In this document: positions 1 through 6,655 of the stretch, piece by piece | How positions within the stretch are numbered: the first letter of the stretch is position 1 | Layout of the letters: the number at the start of each line of letters is the position of its first letter | Assembly: GCA_946638265.1 (NCBI GenBank) | Contig: CAMPBN010000053.1 | Location: 1 to 7,445, forward strand | Origin: an uncultured Bacillota bacterium | GTDB taxonomy: Bacteria; Bacillota; Clostridia; Peptostreptococcales; Anaerovoracaceae | Length of the DNA stretch: 7,445 nt | Reading direction: 5' to 3' | Position numbers and translations under genes: made by a program | Notes under the pieces: generated by a model | Seen by the model: the letters and a program-made list of their open reading frames with translations, nothing else | The model's database searches: none | What the model was told of the DNA's origin: nothing

Positions 1-396
1 ATGATGAGCCTGAGGCGGCTGCTTGAGATTTACAGGACTTATCCGTGTCTTTATACGGATGCGCTGAACAGCACCACGTTTGAATGGATCAGCCGCTCGG
101 ATGCAATGCGCAGCACGTTTTCGTATATCAGGCGCAATCCGTGGAATTATGACGGGGCGCTGCTCGTGATCTTGAATTTCTCGCCTGTCAGGTATGATGA
201 CTATCTGGCAGGGGCGCCGGTGGACGGAGCCTACCGCAAGATATTCAGTACGTATGACGGGCTGGACAAGGGCGATTTCAAGCCGGACGATGGCATGCTG
301 ATTTCGGAGCACGGTGAATGCGATGGCTACAAGTACAGGCTGCGTTATCACCTGCGGCCGTACGAAAGCGTGATCTTCGAGGTGCCTGAGGCATAA
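1..396 (+). CDS. glgB: 1,4-alpha-glucan branching enzyme, C-terminal part (5' truncated)
   Basis: These 131 residues are the tail of a GH13 glycogen branching enzyme, which transfers alpha-1,4-glucan segments to make alpha-1,6 branches in glycogen in the cytoplasm. The family resemblance is in the end of the catalytic domain and the C-terminal all-beta domain: an LLEIYRTYPCLY segment corresponding to the usual 'L..LYR..PALY', then FEWI, then a beta-strand segment LLVILNFSPV corresponding to the family's 'LLVVCNFTPV', then a YR-led segment and the closing strand YESVIFEVPEA. Complete GlgB proteins are well over 600 residues, so most of the gene, including the catalytic residues, lies upstream. 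The ATG at the first base is therefore read as an internal Met, not a start. The stop codon is only 18 bases before the malQ ATG, which supports a glycogen operon. Confidence 0.88.
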   Translation: MMSLRRLLEIYRTYPCLYTDALNSTTFEWISRSDAMRSTFSYIRRNPWNYDGALLVILNFSPVRYDDYLAGAPVDGAYRKIFSTYDGLDKGDFKPDDGMLISEHGECDGYKYRLRYHLRPYESVIFEVPEA

Positions 397-402
397 TTAT
401 TG

Positions 403-410
403 AAAGGGGG
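403..410 (+). promoter_or_regulatory. Ribosome binding site that decides the malQ start
   Basis: A strong AAAGGGGG sits just upstream of tandem ATG codons at 415 and 418. Spacing is 4 bases to the first ATG and 7 bases to the second, so the second could be the one really used. An upstream in-frame TTG at 400 lies before this site and is an unlikely start. Confidence 0.75.
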
Positions 411-414
411 AAAT

Positions 415-1926
415 ATGATGAAAAGAGCGAGCGGGATTTTGCTCCCGATATATGCGCTGCCGTCACCGTACGGAATCGGTACGATGGGCAAGGCGGCTTA
501 CGAATTTGTGGACTTTCTTGAAAAGGCCGGACAGAAATATTGGCAGATACTGCCGCTTGGGCCTACAGGCTATGGCGACTCTCCGTACCAGTGTACATCA
601 GACTTTGCGGGCAATCCTTATCTGATAGATATTGATATGCTGATTGCGGACGGGCTCCTCACACAGGAAGAAGCGGATGCGGTCTCATGGGGCGAAAGCG
701 CGGGCAGAGTGGATTATGGCCTGATATATCAAAACCGCATGAAATTGCTCAAAAAAGCGGCGGGGAGGGGCCTTGAAAAACTTAATACCGATGAAAATAC
801 GGAAAAGCTCCGCGCCAAAGAGTTTAGAAAATTCCTTGCCGAAAACCTGAAATTGGAGGAGTATGCGCTCTTTGCGATGCTGAAAGAACATTTTAGCATG
901 GTTTCCTGGCAGGATTGGCCTGACGAAGGAGCCAAGTGGAGAGACGGAGCCACGCTTGAAAGATACAGAAACGAGTTTGCGGAGGATATTGAAAAAATCC
1001 TCTTTATCCAGTTCATATTTGAAAAGCAGTGGCAGAAACTCAGGGAATATGCGCGCAGCAAAGGAATAGGGCTGATCGGAGATGTGCCGATCTATGTGCC
1101 GCTTGATTCCTGCGAAGTATGGAAGGATCCAAAGCTTTTCCTTCTGGATGAAAATAAGAAGCCGACAGTGGTGGCGGGATGTCCGCCTGATGCTTTCAGC
1201 CCACTGGGCCAGCTTTGGGGAAATCCGATTTACGACTGGAATGAGATGCGAAACAGAAACTACGGCTGGTGGATCGACCGTATAGGCGCTGCCGCAAGAC
1301 GCTACGATATCATCAGACTGGACCATTTCAGGGGCTTTGAAAGCTATTGGTCCATCCCTGCGAATGACGAAAATGCCCAAAACGGCAGATGGGTGAAGGG
1401 CCCTGGCATGGATCTGGTGGGAAGACTCACCTCATGGTTTGCCGACACGAAATTTTTGGCGGAAGACCTGGGATTCCTTACGGATGATGTACGAAAGCTT
1501 TTGAAAGATTCGGGTATGCCCGGCATGAAGGTCTTGTCATTTGCATTTTCGCCGGACGGCGAAAGCGCATATCTGCCTTTCAGATATGACAAAGAAAGCG
1601 TCTGCTATACGGGCACTCATGATAATGAGCCGATTATGGGCAGATTTTTGGCCATGACGGACGAGGAAAGAGCCTTCGCCGCAAAATATATGGGCACATC
1701 CATGGATGCGGCAGAGCTGAGCGTGGCAGCTCTCAGGCTGGGACTTTCGTCCGTGTCTGAGCTCTTTGTGGCTCAAATGCAGGACTGGCTGGGTAAGGGC
1801 AGCGAAGCCCGCACCAATACGCCGGGCATTCCGCAGGGCAACTGGCAATGGCGTCTGCAGCCGGGCGAGCTGACAGACAATCTGGCAGCCCAAATCCGCA
1901 GCATGACGGAGCTTTACGGGCGGTGA
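415..1926 (+). CDS. malQ: 4-alpha-glucanotransferase (amylomaltase, GH77)
   Basis: This complete 503-residue protein has the usual length for bacterial amylomaltase. It transfers alpha-1,4-glucan chains between maltodextrins in the cytoplasm, feeding maltose and glycogen breakdown products into metabolism. Family hallmarks in order, numbered from the ATG at 415: an N-terminal GILLPIYALPSPYGIGTMG segment with ILPLGPTGYGDSPYQ, DVPIYVPLDS near 223, PDAFSPLGQLWGNPIYDW near 258-275, RLDHFRGFE with the expected nucleophile Asp303, AEDLG with the expected acid/base Glu350, THDNEP with the stabilising Asp403, and the C-terminal NTPGIPQGNWQWRL substrate-site segment. All three catalytic carboxylates are present, so the enzyme should be active. 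It follows glgB by 18 bases and is followed by a strong terminator, so it is the last gene of this operon. The start could also be the ATG at 418. Confidence 0.96.
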   Translation: MMKRASGILLPIYALPSPYGIGTMGKAAYEFVDFLEKAGQKYWQILPLGPTGYGDSPYQCTSDFAGNPYLIDIDMLIADGLLTQEEADAVSWGESAGRVDYGLIYQNRMKLLKKAAGRGLEKLNTDENTEKLRAKEFRKFLAENLKLEEYALFAMLKEHFSMVSWQDWPDEGAKWRDGATLERYRNEFAEDIEKILFIQFIFEKQWQKLREYARSKGIGLIGDVPIYVPLDSCEVWKDPKLFLLDENKKPTVVAGCPPDAFSPLGQLWGNPIYDWNEMRNRNYGWWIDRIGAAARRYDIIRLDHFRGFESYWSIPANDENAQNGRWVKGPGMDLVGRLTSWFADTKFLAEDLGFLTDDVRKLLKDSGMPGMKVLSFAFSPDGESAYLPFRYDKESVCYTGTHDNEPIMGRFLAMTDEERAFAAKYMGTSMDAAELSVAALRLGLSSVSELFVAQMQDWLGKGSEARTNTPGIPQGNWQWRLQPGELTDNLAAQIRSMTELYGR

Positions 1927-1938
1927 TGAAAGTAAAAC

Positions 1939-1977
1939 AAAAAGAGCAATGATTTCAATTTGATCATTGCTCTTTTT
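1939..1977 (+). terminator. Intrinsic terminator after malQ, possibly bidirectional
   Basis: Arms 1939-1953 (AAAAAGAGCAATGAT) and 1963-1977 (ATCATTGCTCTTTTT) are perfectly complementary over 15 bases around a 9-base loop. The descending arm ends in five T residues and the ascending arm begins with five A residues, so it could work on either strand. It begins 12 bases after the malQ stop codon. Confidence 0.9.
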
Positions 1978-1995
1978 AACTATATCATTTTAAGA

Positions 1996-2012
1996 CAATT
2001 ATGATATAATTG
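1996..2012. repeat. 17-bp palindrome upstream of the TadZ-like gene promoter
   Basis: CAATTAT and ATAATTG form a perfect 7-bp inverted repeat around GAT. It lies 20 bases before the -35 box at 2033, a position where an activator or repressor could bind. The sequence is A/T-rich, so chance is possible. No regulator family is assigned. Confidence 0.3.
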
Positions 2013-2032
2013 ACCTTTTTTGCGAATCCTGA

Positions 2033-2061
2033 TTGACAAAAAATGTAAATAGGACTATTAT
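2033..2061 (+). promoter_or_regulatory. Sigma-A type promoter for the TadZ-like gene
   Basis: A perfect -35 box TTGACA (2033-2038) is followed after exactly 17 bases by TATTAT (2056-2061). Transcription would begin near 2068 and give a leader of about 44 bases. The leader contains a small TTGTA-T-TACAA palindrome at 2081-2091. The promoter lies after the malQ terminator, so this gene is transcribed independently of the glycogen genes. Confidence 0.8.
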
Positions 2062-2111
2062 ATTTGTAAAATAATGTCACTTGTATTACAAAATGGAAAT
2101 GAGGATTAGAG

Positions 2112-3074
2112 ATGAAAAAAGAAAAAGTGGTACTGTTTACGTCGGATACGGAGTACGGACTGGCGCTTTCGCGGGCTGCGGCAGGTCTGATGCCGGGGCT
2201 GAGCATTGAGCTGCGAGCGCCGGGCGGAGCAGAGCACTGTGAGTCCGCAGCCGCCGCCCGGCAAAATGCAGCCCGCGAAAGCGCCTTCGATGAGCTTTGC
2301 TGCCACATAGAAGGAGACTATGTATTGGCAGGCAGCAGCTCTATATACAGATTCCAGAGAGCAGGGATACTGCTTTCAAAACTTTGCAAAGCTTTGGGAC
2401 TGGAAAACAGTGTGCCGGAAAACAAAGAGTGCAAAAGCATAGCTTTGGCGGGAATAGACGGTGGCGCCGGCGTGAGCACGGTGACGAAGGCACTGGCCAG
2501 GATACTCAGTATCTATAACGAAAAAAAGGTGCTTGTGATCAATCACTCGGCATTCGGATACGGTTTCACGGAGCCGGGCAGCCCGGGAGCCGGCGCCAGA
2601 GTACTCTACGAAGCCTATGAAAAAAGTGCCAAAACACCGGAAATTTTCAAAGATGAATATGGCGTATACTATTTGGGCAGCGAAAAGGGGATAAACGCTG
2701 CAAGCCTTGTAAATCAAGAAGAACTGGCTAGAATAGAGAAAAATTTAATAGAAAAGTTAAGCCCCGACTTAACACTTTGGGATCTGGGGACACCGCCGGT
2801 ATCGGCCGCAGCCGAAATGAAAAACCGATACAGCAAAATCATCTGCATACACAGGGAAAAGCTCAATGAAGAAAGGGCTGCGGCCTGGGAGGACTTTGCC
2901 GGAAAAGATTATTTTTCCTGTCACATAGTAAATATGGCGGATCCGAATGCCGAAAAAAGAGAAACCGACCTCGGAGGCGGCAGAATATTCTTCCTCGAAA
3001 ACGATCCCATGCACGAAGATCCGGACTATGCGTTTGGCAGAGGGATTTCGGTAATTAGCGAAAATATTTTGTAA
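2112..3074 (+). CDS. Stand-alone TadZ/CpaE-like (MinD/ParA superfamily) protein with degenerate P-loop
   Basis: The protein has 320 residues. Residues 1-75 resemble the weakly conserved receiver-like N-terminal domain of CpaE/TadZ proteins. Residues 108-320 fit a MinD/ParA-type nucleotide-binding fold: a strand SIALAGI, the P-loop DGGAGVST (116-123), a second strand VLVINHS (140-146), and a Walker B-like strand LTLWDLGTPP with Asp224. Compared with the canonical deviant Walker A motif KGGxGKTT, both lysines are replaced (Asp116 and Val121), and the usual Asp after the second strand is Asn144. ATP hydrolysis is therefore doubtful. TadZ/CpaE proteins place pilus machinery at cell poles, but no tad pilus gene is visible here, so the role is unknown. 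GAGG at 2101-2104 lies 7 bases before the ATG. No membrane segment or signal peptide is seen. Confidence 0.75.
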   Translation: MKKEKVVLFTSDTEYGLALSRAAAGLMPGLSIELRAPGGAEHCESAAAARQNAARESAFDELCCHIEGDYVLAGSSSIYRFQRAGILLSKLCKALGLENSVPENKECKSIALAGIDGGAGVSTVTKALARILSIYNEKKVLVINHSAFGYGFTEPGSPGAGARVLYEAYEKSAKTPEIFKDEYGVYYLGSEKGINAASLVNQEELARIEKNLIEKLSPDLTLWDLGTPPVSAAAEMKNRYSKIICIHREKLNEERAAAWEDFAGKDYFSCHIVNMADPNAEKRETDLGGGRIFFLENDPMHEDPDYAFGRGISVISENIL

Positions 3075-3110
3075 AAAAAATAAATTAAGTCACAAAATAT
3101 AATATTTCGC
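3058..3110. repeat. Long imperfect inverted repeat over the stop codon of the TadZ-like gene
   Basis: GCGAAA (3058-3063) pairs with TTTCGC (3105-3110), and ATATTTTGT (3064-3072) pairs with ACAAAATAT (3092-3100). This gives 15 base pairs interrupted only by a 4-base bulge at 3101-3104, with an A-rich 19-base loop. The left arm covers the last codons and most of the TAA at 3072-3074. No T run follows, so it is not a standard intrinsic terminator. It may protect the mRNA 3' end, act as a weak terminator, or be a binding site. Confidence 0.4.
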
Positions 3111-3120
3111 AGCCCGCTTA

Positions 3121-3150
3121 TTGTATAAAATGACCTTTATGTGGTAAAAT
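3121..3150 (+). promoter_or_regulatory. Extended -10 promoter for the kinase-like/antiporter operon
   Basis: TGG-TAAAAT (3142-3150) fits an extended -10 element (TGn plus -10). TTGTAT at 3121-3126 is a weak -35 box 18 bases upstream. Transcription would begin near 3157, right at the start of a leader hairpin. No strong terminator precedes it, so read-through from the upstream gene is also possible. Confidence 0.55.
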
Positions 3151-3155
3151 AAGGA

Positions 3156-3191
3156 TGGCTGAAAGTTCTGACAGTGAACGCCAAGCAGCCA
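3156..3191 (+). other. Leader hairpin at the predicted mRNA 5' end
   Basis: TGGCTG (3156-3161) and CAGCCA (3186-3191) are perfectly complementary. Nested inside, GTTC (3165-3168) pairs with GAAC (3176-3179). The outer stem would begin at about the first base of the predicted transcript, a place where hairpins often stabilise mRNA. The ribosome binding site at 3202-3206 lies outside the stem and stays free. Confidence 0.4.
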
Positions 3192-3212
3192 GAATAGGTT
3201 TGGAGGAAAAAT

Positions 3213-4268
3213 ATGAAGAGTGGGTTTGTTATTATCTCGGTACTGATTCCGGTATATAACGTGCTGGTTATGTCTGTGGCCGCATTCGGTGGCTGGAACA
3301 TACTCTTTGCCATCCTGCCGTGTATAGTGGGTTCGGCAGTCCTGACATTTATGGGATATAAAGGAGCAATCCTTCCGTTCTTAGACGACTACGAGGCCAT
3401 GGAGCAGGAGCTCAAAGAAGCAAAGCAGAAGGACAGAGAGAGAAGCGATTTCATCAAATCTGTTTCCGAGGCATACAAGGCTCCTACAGAGACCATTACT
3501 GTAGCGGTAAAAGAACTCAAAAACCTGGGCGTGGACAAGATGGTTTCCGGAGCGGGAGCCGCTATGCCAGTGGAAGAAAAGAAGCCTGAGAAAAAATACA
3601 TTGAATTTGACGACGACCCGTTTGAGCTTCGTCCGAAGAAGGTGCCGGAGCCTGACAAGAGCCAGCGCATCGACCCTACCAAATACAGCGGCGAAATCGT
3701 AAAGCGCCGCATAGGTGAGCTGGATGTGGCAGCAGACAAGCTGAACAGACTCTCCGATGATATCATAGCCTTTTCAGAAGTGCAGACCAAGACGCATGTG
3801 GCTCAGGGCGGAAAAGTCAATGTGGAACAGGCGCTGGACAAGGTATTGGAAGAAATGGGCGACCTTGCTTCCAGATACGACCAGACCATTGAAGTGGAAG
3901 TGGAAGACGGCATCTACATCGAAGGCGTGGAGGAGCGTTTTGTGGCTCTCGTAAAGCGTCTTGTGGAAAATGCCATTATATATTCACGAAAAGGCAGTAC
4001 CGTGCACATCACTGCGGACAATGTCAGCGGCTATGTTTTTGTAAATGTCCGTGACGAGGGCTTTGGTATCCCTGCGGCAGATCAGGAAAAGATCTTCGAA
4101 AGATTTTATCGCGTAAAGCGTCTTGAAGATCCGAATCCTACGGCAGCGGGCCTCGGCCTTGCCATTGTAAAGCATCTGGCAGAGCTTATGGACGCGGAAG
4201 TCAAGGTAAAGAGTGCTCCCGGTCAGGGCTCAACTTTTAGCGTTATTTTCAAGCGCGGACTGGTGTAA
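3213..4268 (+). CDS. Two-TM histidine-kinase-like protein lacking the phospho-acceptor His
   Basis: The protein has 351 residues. Two hydrophobic segments (about 5-24 and 28-49) with almost no loop between them are followed by a charged helix (58-78), a DHp-like hairpin and a C-terminal HATPase domain. The ATP-binding boxes look complete: N box LVENAIIYS with Asn253, G1 box VRDEGFGIP with Asp281, F box IFERFYRV at 294-301, and G2 box AGLGLAIVKHL at 312-322. The H box is not: where kinases have F..xVSHELRTPL, this protein has FIKSVSEAYKAPT (80-92), with Glu86 in place of the His. About 55 residues rich in Lys, Glu, Asp and Pro (about 104-158) separate DHp helix 1 from helix 2 (160-190). It probably binds ATP but should not autophosphorylate in the usual way. 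GGAGG at 3202-3206 lies 6 bases before the ATG. The antiporter gene follows after 23 bases. Confidence 0.85.
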   Translation: MKSGFVIISVLIPVYNVLVMSVAAFGGWNILFAILPCIVGSAVLTFMGYKGAILPFLDDYEAMEQELKEAKQKDRERSDFIKSVSEAYKAPTETITVAVKELKNLGVDKMVSGAGAAMPVEEKKPEKKYIEFDDDPFELRPKKVPEPDKSQRIDPTKYSGEIVKRRIGELDVAADKLNRLSDDIIAFSEVQTKTHVAQGGKVNVEQALDKVLEEMGDLASRYDQTIEVEVEDGIYIEGVEERFVALVKRLVENAIIYSRKGSTVHITADNVSGYVFVNVRDEGFGIPAADQEKIFERFYRVKRLEDPNPTAAGLGLAIVKHLAELMDAEVKVKSAPGQGSTFSVIFKRGLV

Positions 4269-4279
4269 TATGGATTAAC

Positions 4280-4284
4280 GGAGG
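4280..4284 (+). promoter_or_regulatory. Ribosome binding site supporting a GTG start
   Basis: GGAGG lies 7 bases before the GTG at 4292. The nearby ATG at 4270 is out of frame and reaches a stop after two codons, so GTG is the supported start of the antiporter. Confidence 0.8.
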
Positions 4285-4291
4285 ATTTTCA

Positions 4292-6610
4292 GTGGAAAAC
4301 CTGGATTATTTCATTTTAGATTTGGCATTAATATTGGTGGTTGCAAGTTTTGTAACCATCATTTTTCGTAGGATAAAACAGCCTGTGGTGCTGGGCTACA
4401 TCGTGGCAGGATTTCTCATCAGCCCGAATTTCAAATGGCTTCCGACAGTCATCAGCTCCGGCGACATCGGTCTTTGGGCAGACATTGGGATAATATTCCT
4501 GATGCTGGGTATCGGATTGGAATTCAACCTGCACAAAGTGGCTCAGGTGGGAGGCAGCGCAGTTATTACGGCGCTCACAGTCATTGCCGGCATGATAACC
4601 CTTGGCTACAGCGCAGGTCAGCTCATGGGCTTTGGCGTAATGAACAGCATTTTCCTGGGCTGCATGCTTTCAATGTCGTCCACGATGATAGTGGTAAAGA
4701 CCTTTGAGGAGCAAAAGCTGAAAAAGCAATCCTTTGCCGGAGTGGTTATCGGCGCGCTTGTGATCGAAGACCTGGCGGGCATCTTCATGATGATCGTTCT
4801 CACCACCATCTCGGTCTCCAAATCCTTTTCGGGCGTGGAAATGGCTGAAAAGCTCGGAATGCTCCTGATGATGCTGGTGCTGATGCTGGCTCTCGGAGTT
4901 TTCATCATCCCGAGTCTTTTAAAGCGCATCAGCCGTCTTTTGACAGACGAGCTCCTTTTGATATTCGCACTGGCGTCCTGCCTTTTGATGGTAGTCATCA
5001 GCGTATGGATCGGATTTTCGGAAGCATTGGGCGCATTCCTTGCGGGCTCCATCCTGGCAGGTACAGTGAAGGCCGAAACCATAGAGCATATGGTGCAGCC
5101 GATAAAGGACCTCTTTGGCGCGGTTTTCTTCACTTCTGTGGGAATGATGATACAGCCTGAGATTCTGGTAAAATATTGGCTCCACATCATAATAATTTCG
5201 ATTTTGGTATCCTTTGGGCAGATGTTTTTCTCATGCATAGGATGCATTGCGTCGGGCAAAAATCTGAAGACGTCTGTAAAGGCCGGCTCTGCCATGTGCC
5301 AGGTGGGTGAATTTTCGTTTATTCTGGCATCTTTGGGTATGAGTCTGGGCGTAATGGATGAATTTTTGTATCCTCTTATCGTATGCGTCTCCATACTCAC
5401 CACTTTTACCACACCGATATTTGTGAGAAACAGCGATAAAATCTATCGCTTCCTGAATAAAACATTACCTGCATCCCTGAGGGAAAGAATAAACACATAT
5501 TCGTCTTCCGAAAAAGGGAGCAGCATTGACAAAGACTGGAAAAGCTACCTGACAGTCAGGATACCGAAGATCGTCATCGGTTCTGCTGGATGCCTGGCGG
5601 TTTATTTCGGATTTATCAGATTCCTCGAGCCGATGCTGACTGAAAGACACGGTCTGGAGCTGCCGGGCCGCATGATCCTGCTTGTCAGCATGCTGGCGCT
5701 TATGGCACCGTTTGTATATCTGATCGTGGGCCGTGGCGGACGCGGCTTTATCAAGCTATGGTACAAAGCCAGAGTCAACAGACCGCCGCTTCTTGGCATT
5801 TGGATCCTTTCAATATTCCTGGGCTCCGTATTTGTGACAATAGCGCTGAACCGCTATATCATCAAGGCGCCTTTTGCCATCGACATATTGGCGGCGGCAC
5901 TTCTTGTTATGCTGATGCTGAAATCCGATATGCTCAAGAGTAAATTCAAAAATCTGGAGACAAGATTTTTCGTAAATCTCAACGAACGCATCATCGAGCG
6001 TGAAAAACTGGAGCGCAGCGCCAGCTCCAACAAGATCTGGATCGACGAAAAGATGCAGATGGTGGAATTTGTCCTGGAACACAATACCGGCAAGGAATAC
6101 ATCAGAGACCTTATTTCAAACCGTGCCTTTGGATGCATGATAGTCAGCATTTTCAGAAGGGAAGGCGGACTTCTCATCAACTTCCCGCGTGCCAATGAAA
6201 CGCTGCAGGAAGGGGATATCCTGACCGTTATCGGACCGGAAGAAGGGCTTTCGGCATACATTGCGCTTCTCCGCAAAAATAAAAAGATCAAGGAAGTCAG
6301 GGACAATGTAAAATCCCTCAAAGAATATCTTTATTTCCAGATGTTTGACGATGATATCTCAATGGAAAACCAATTGATGTGCTGCGCACTGAGGCCTCTC
6401 AAAAAAGAGGACTATATGTGCGGCAAGACGCTCAAAGACAGCAAATTCATCGCCCGTTTCGGCGGTTATGTCATCGCTGTGGAGCGCCAGGGCATACAGA
6501 TCCTTTCTCCGGAAAATACGGAAGTATTCCGCGAAGGCGATACGGTATGGTGCATCGGAACCCAGGAAATGGTTGAAAAATTGGATAAAGCGGGGATTTT
6601 GATGCTCTAG
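4292..6610 (+). CDS. CPA2-type cation:proton antiporter with two TrkA-C domains
   Basis: This 772-residue membrane protein belongs to the Kef/monovalent cation:proton antiporter-2 group and probably exchanges K+ or Na+ for H+ across the cytoplasmic membrane. Residues 5-378 form the multi-helix Na+/H+ exchanger domain, with LGYIVAGFLISP (34-45), LMLGIGLEF (70-78), LSMSSTMIVVKTFEE (126-140), an acidic pair Glu159-Asp160 in ALVIEDLAG, FFTSVGMMI (279-287) and QVGEFSFIL (337-345). Four further hydrophobic segments follow (about 424-445, 460-480, 499-520, 527-545), then a charged linker and two TrkA-C-like beta domains at about 582-662 and 685-772, each containing a segment of the type 'EGDxxxxIG' (EGDILTVIG, EGDTVWCIG). 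There is no Rossmann TrkA-N domain with a GxGxxG motif, so gating would depend on a small ligand bound to TrkA-C, for example a cyclic dinucleotide as in some Firmicute transporters, and not on NAD(H). It is cotranscribed with the kinase-like gene. Confidence 0.9.
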   Translation: MENLDYFILDLALILVVASFVTIIFRRIKQPVVLGYIVAGFLISPNFKWLPTVISSGDIGLWADIGIIFLMLGIGLEFNLHKVAQVGGSAVITALTVIAGMITLGYSAGQLMGFGVMNSIFLGCMLSMSSTMIVVKTFEEQKLKKQSFAGVVIGALVIEDLAGIFMMIVLTTISVSKSFSGVEMAEKLGMLLMMLVLMLALGVFIIPSLLKRISRLLTDELLLIFALASCLLMVVISVWIGFSEALGAFLAGSILAGTVKAETIEHMVQPIKDLFGAVFFTSVGMMIQPEILVKYWLHIIIISILVSFGQMFFSCIGCIASGKNLKTSVKAGSAMCQVGEFSFILASLGMSLGVMDEFLYPLIVCVSILTTFTTPIFVRNSDKIYRFLNKTLPASLRERINTYSSSEKGSSIDKDWKSYLTVRIPKIVIGSAGCLAVYFGFIRFLEPMLTERHGLELPGRMILLVSMLALMAPFVYLIVGRGGRGFIKLWYKARVNRPPLLGIWILSIFLGSVFVTIALNRYIIKAPFAIDILAAALLVMLMLKSDMLKSKFKNLETRFFVNLNERIIEREKLERSASSNKIWIDEKMQMVEFVLEHNTGKEYIRDLISNRAFGCMIVSIFRREGGLLINFPRANETLQEGDILTVIGPEEGLSAYIALLRKNKKIKEVRDNVKSLKEYLYFQMFDDDISMENQLMCCALRPLKKEDYMCGKTLKDSKFIARFGGYVIAVERQGIQILSPENTEVFREGDTVWCIGTQEMVEKLDKAGILML

Positions 6611-6631
6611 CTTTTTCGAATAAAAATTCTG

Positions 6632-6640
6632 TGATATGAT
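6632..6640 (+). promoter_or_regulatory. Possible extra extended -10 element
   Basis: TGA-TATGAT fits an extended -10 element. No good -35 box is found at 16-18 bases upstream. If used, it would add a longer transcript start for the leader region. Confidence 0.2.
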
Positions 6641-6655
6641 ATAGAAACCAAAATT

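Noticed and set aside
400..414. Upstream TTG as malQ start
   Set aside because: The ribosome binding site at 403-410 lies downstream of it and points to ATG 415 or 418.
685..1380. 231-residue open frame on the - strand
   Set aside because: It lies wholly inside malQ, whose protein matches its family along the full length.
2081..2091. TTGTA-T-TACAA palindrome in the leader of the TadZ-like gene
   Set aside because: Arms of five A/T-rich bases are too short to separate from chance, so it is mentioned only within the promoter entry.
4270..4278. ATG-GAT-TAA mini-frame before the antiporter
   Set aside because: Two codons only and overlapped by spacing to the GGAGG of the true GTG start; taken as chance.
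4618..5412. 264-residue open frame on the - strand
   Set aside because: It is a shadow of the antiporter gene; no family resemblance and composition typical of antisense to membrane segments.
6611..6630. TTTTT...AAAAA pairing directly after the antiporter stop as a terminator
   Set aside because: The stem is five A/T pairs with no G/C support and no following T run.
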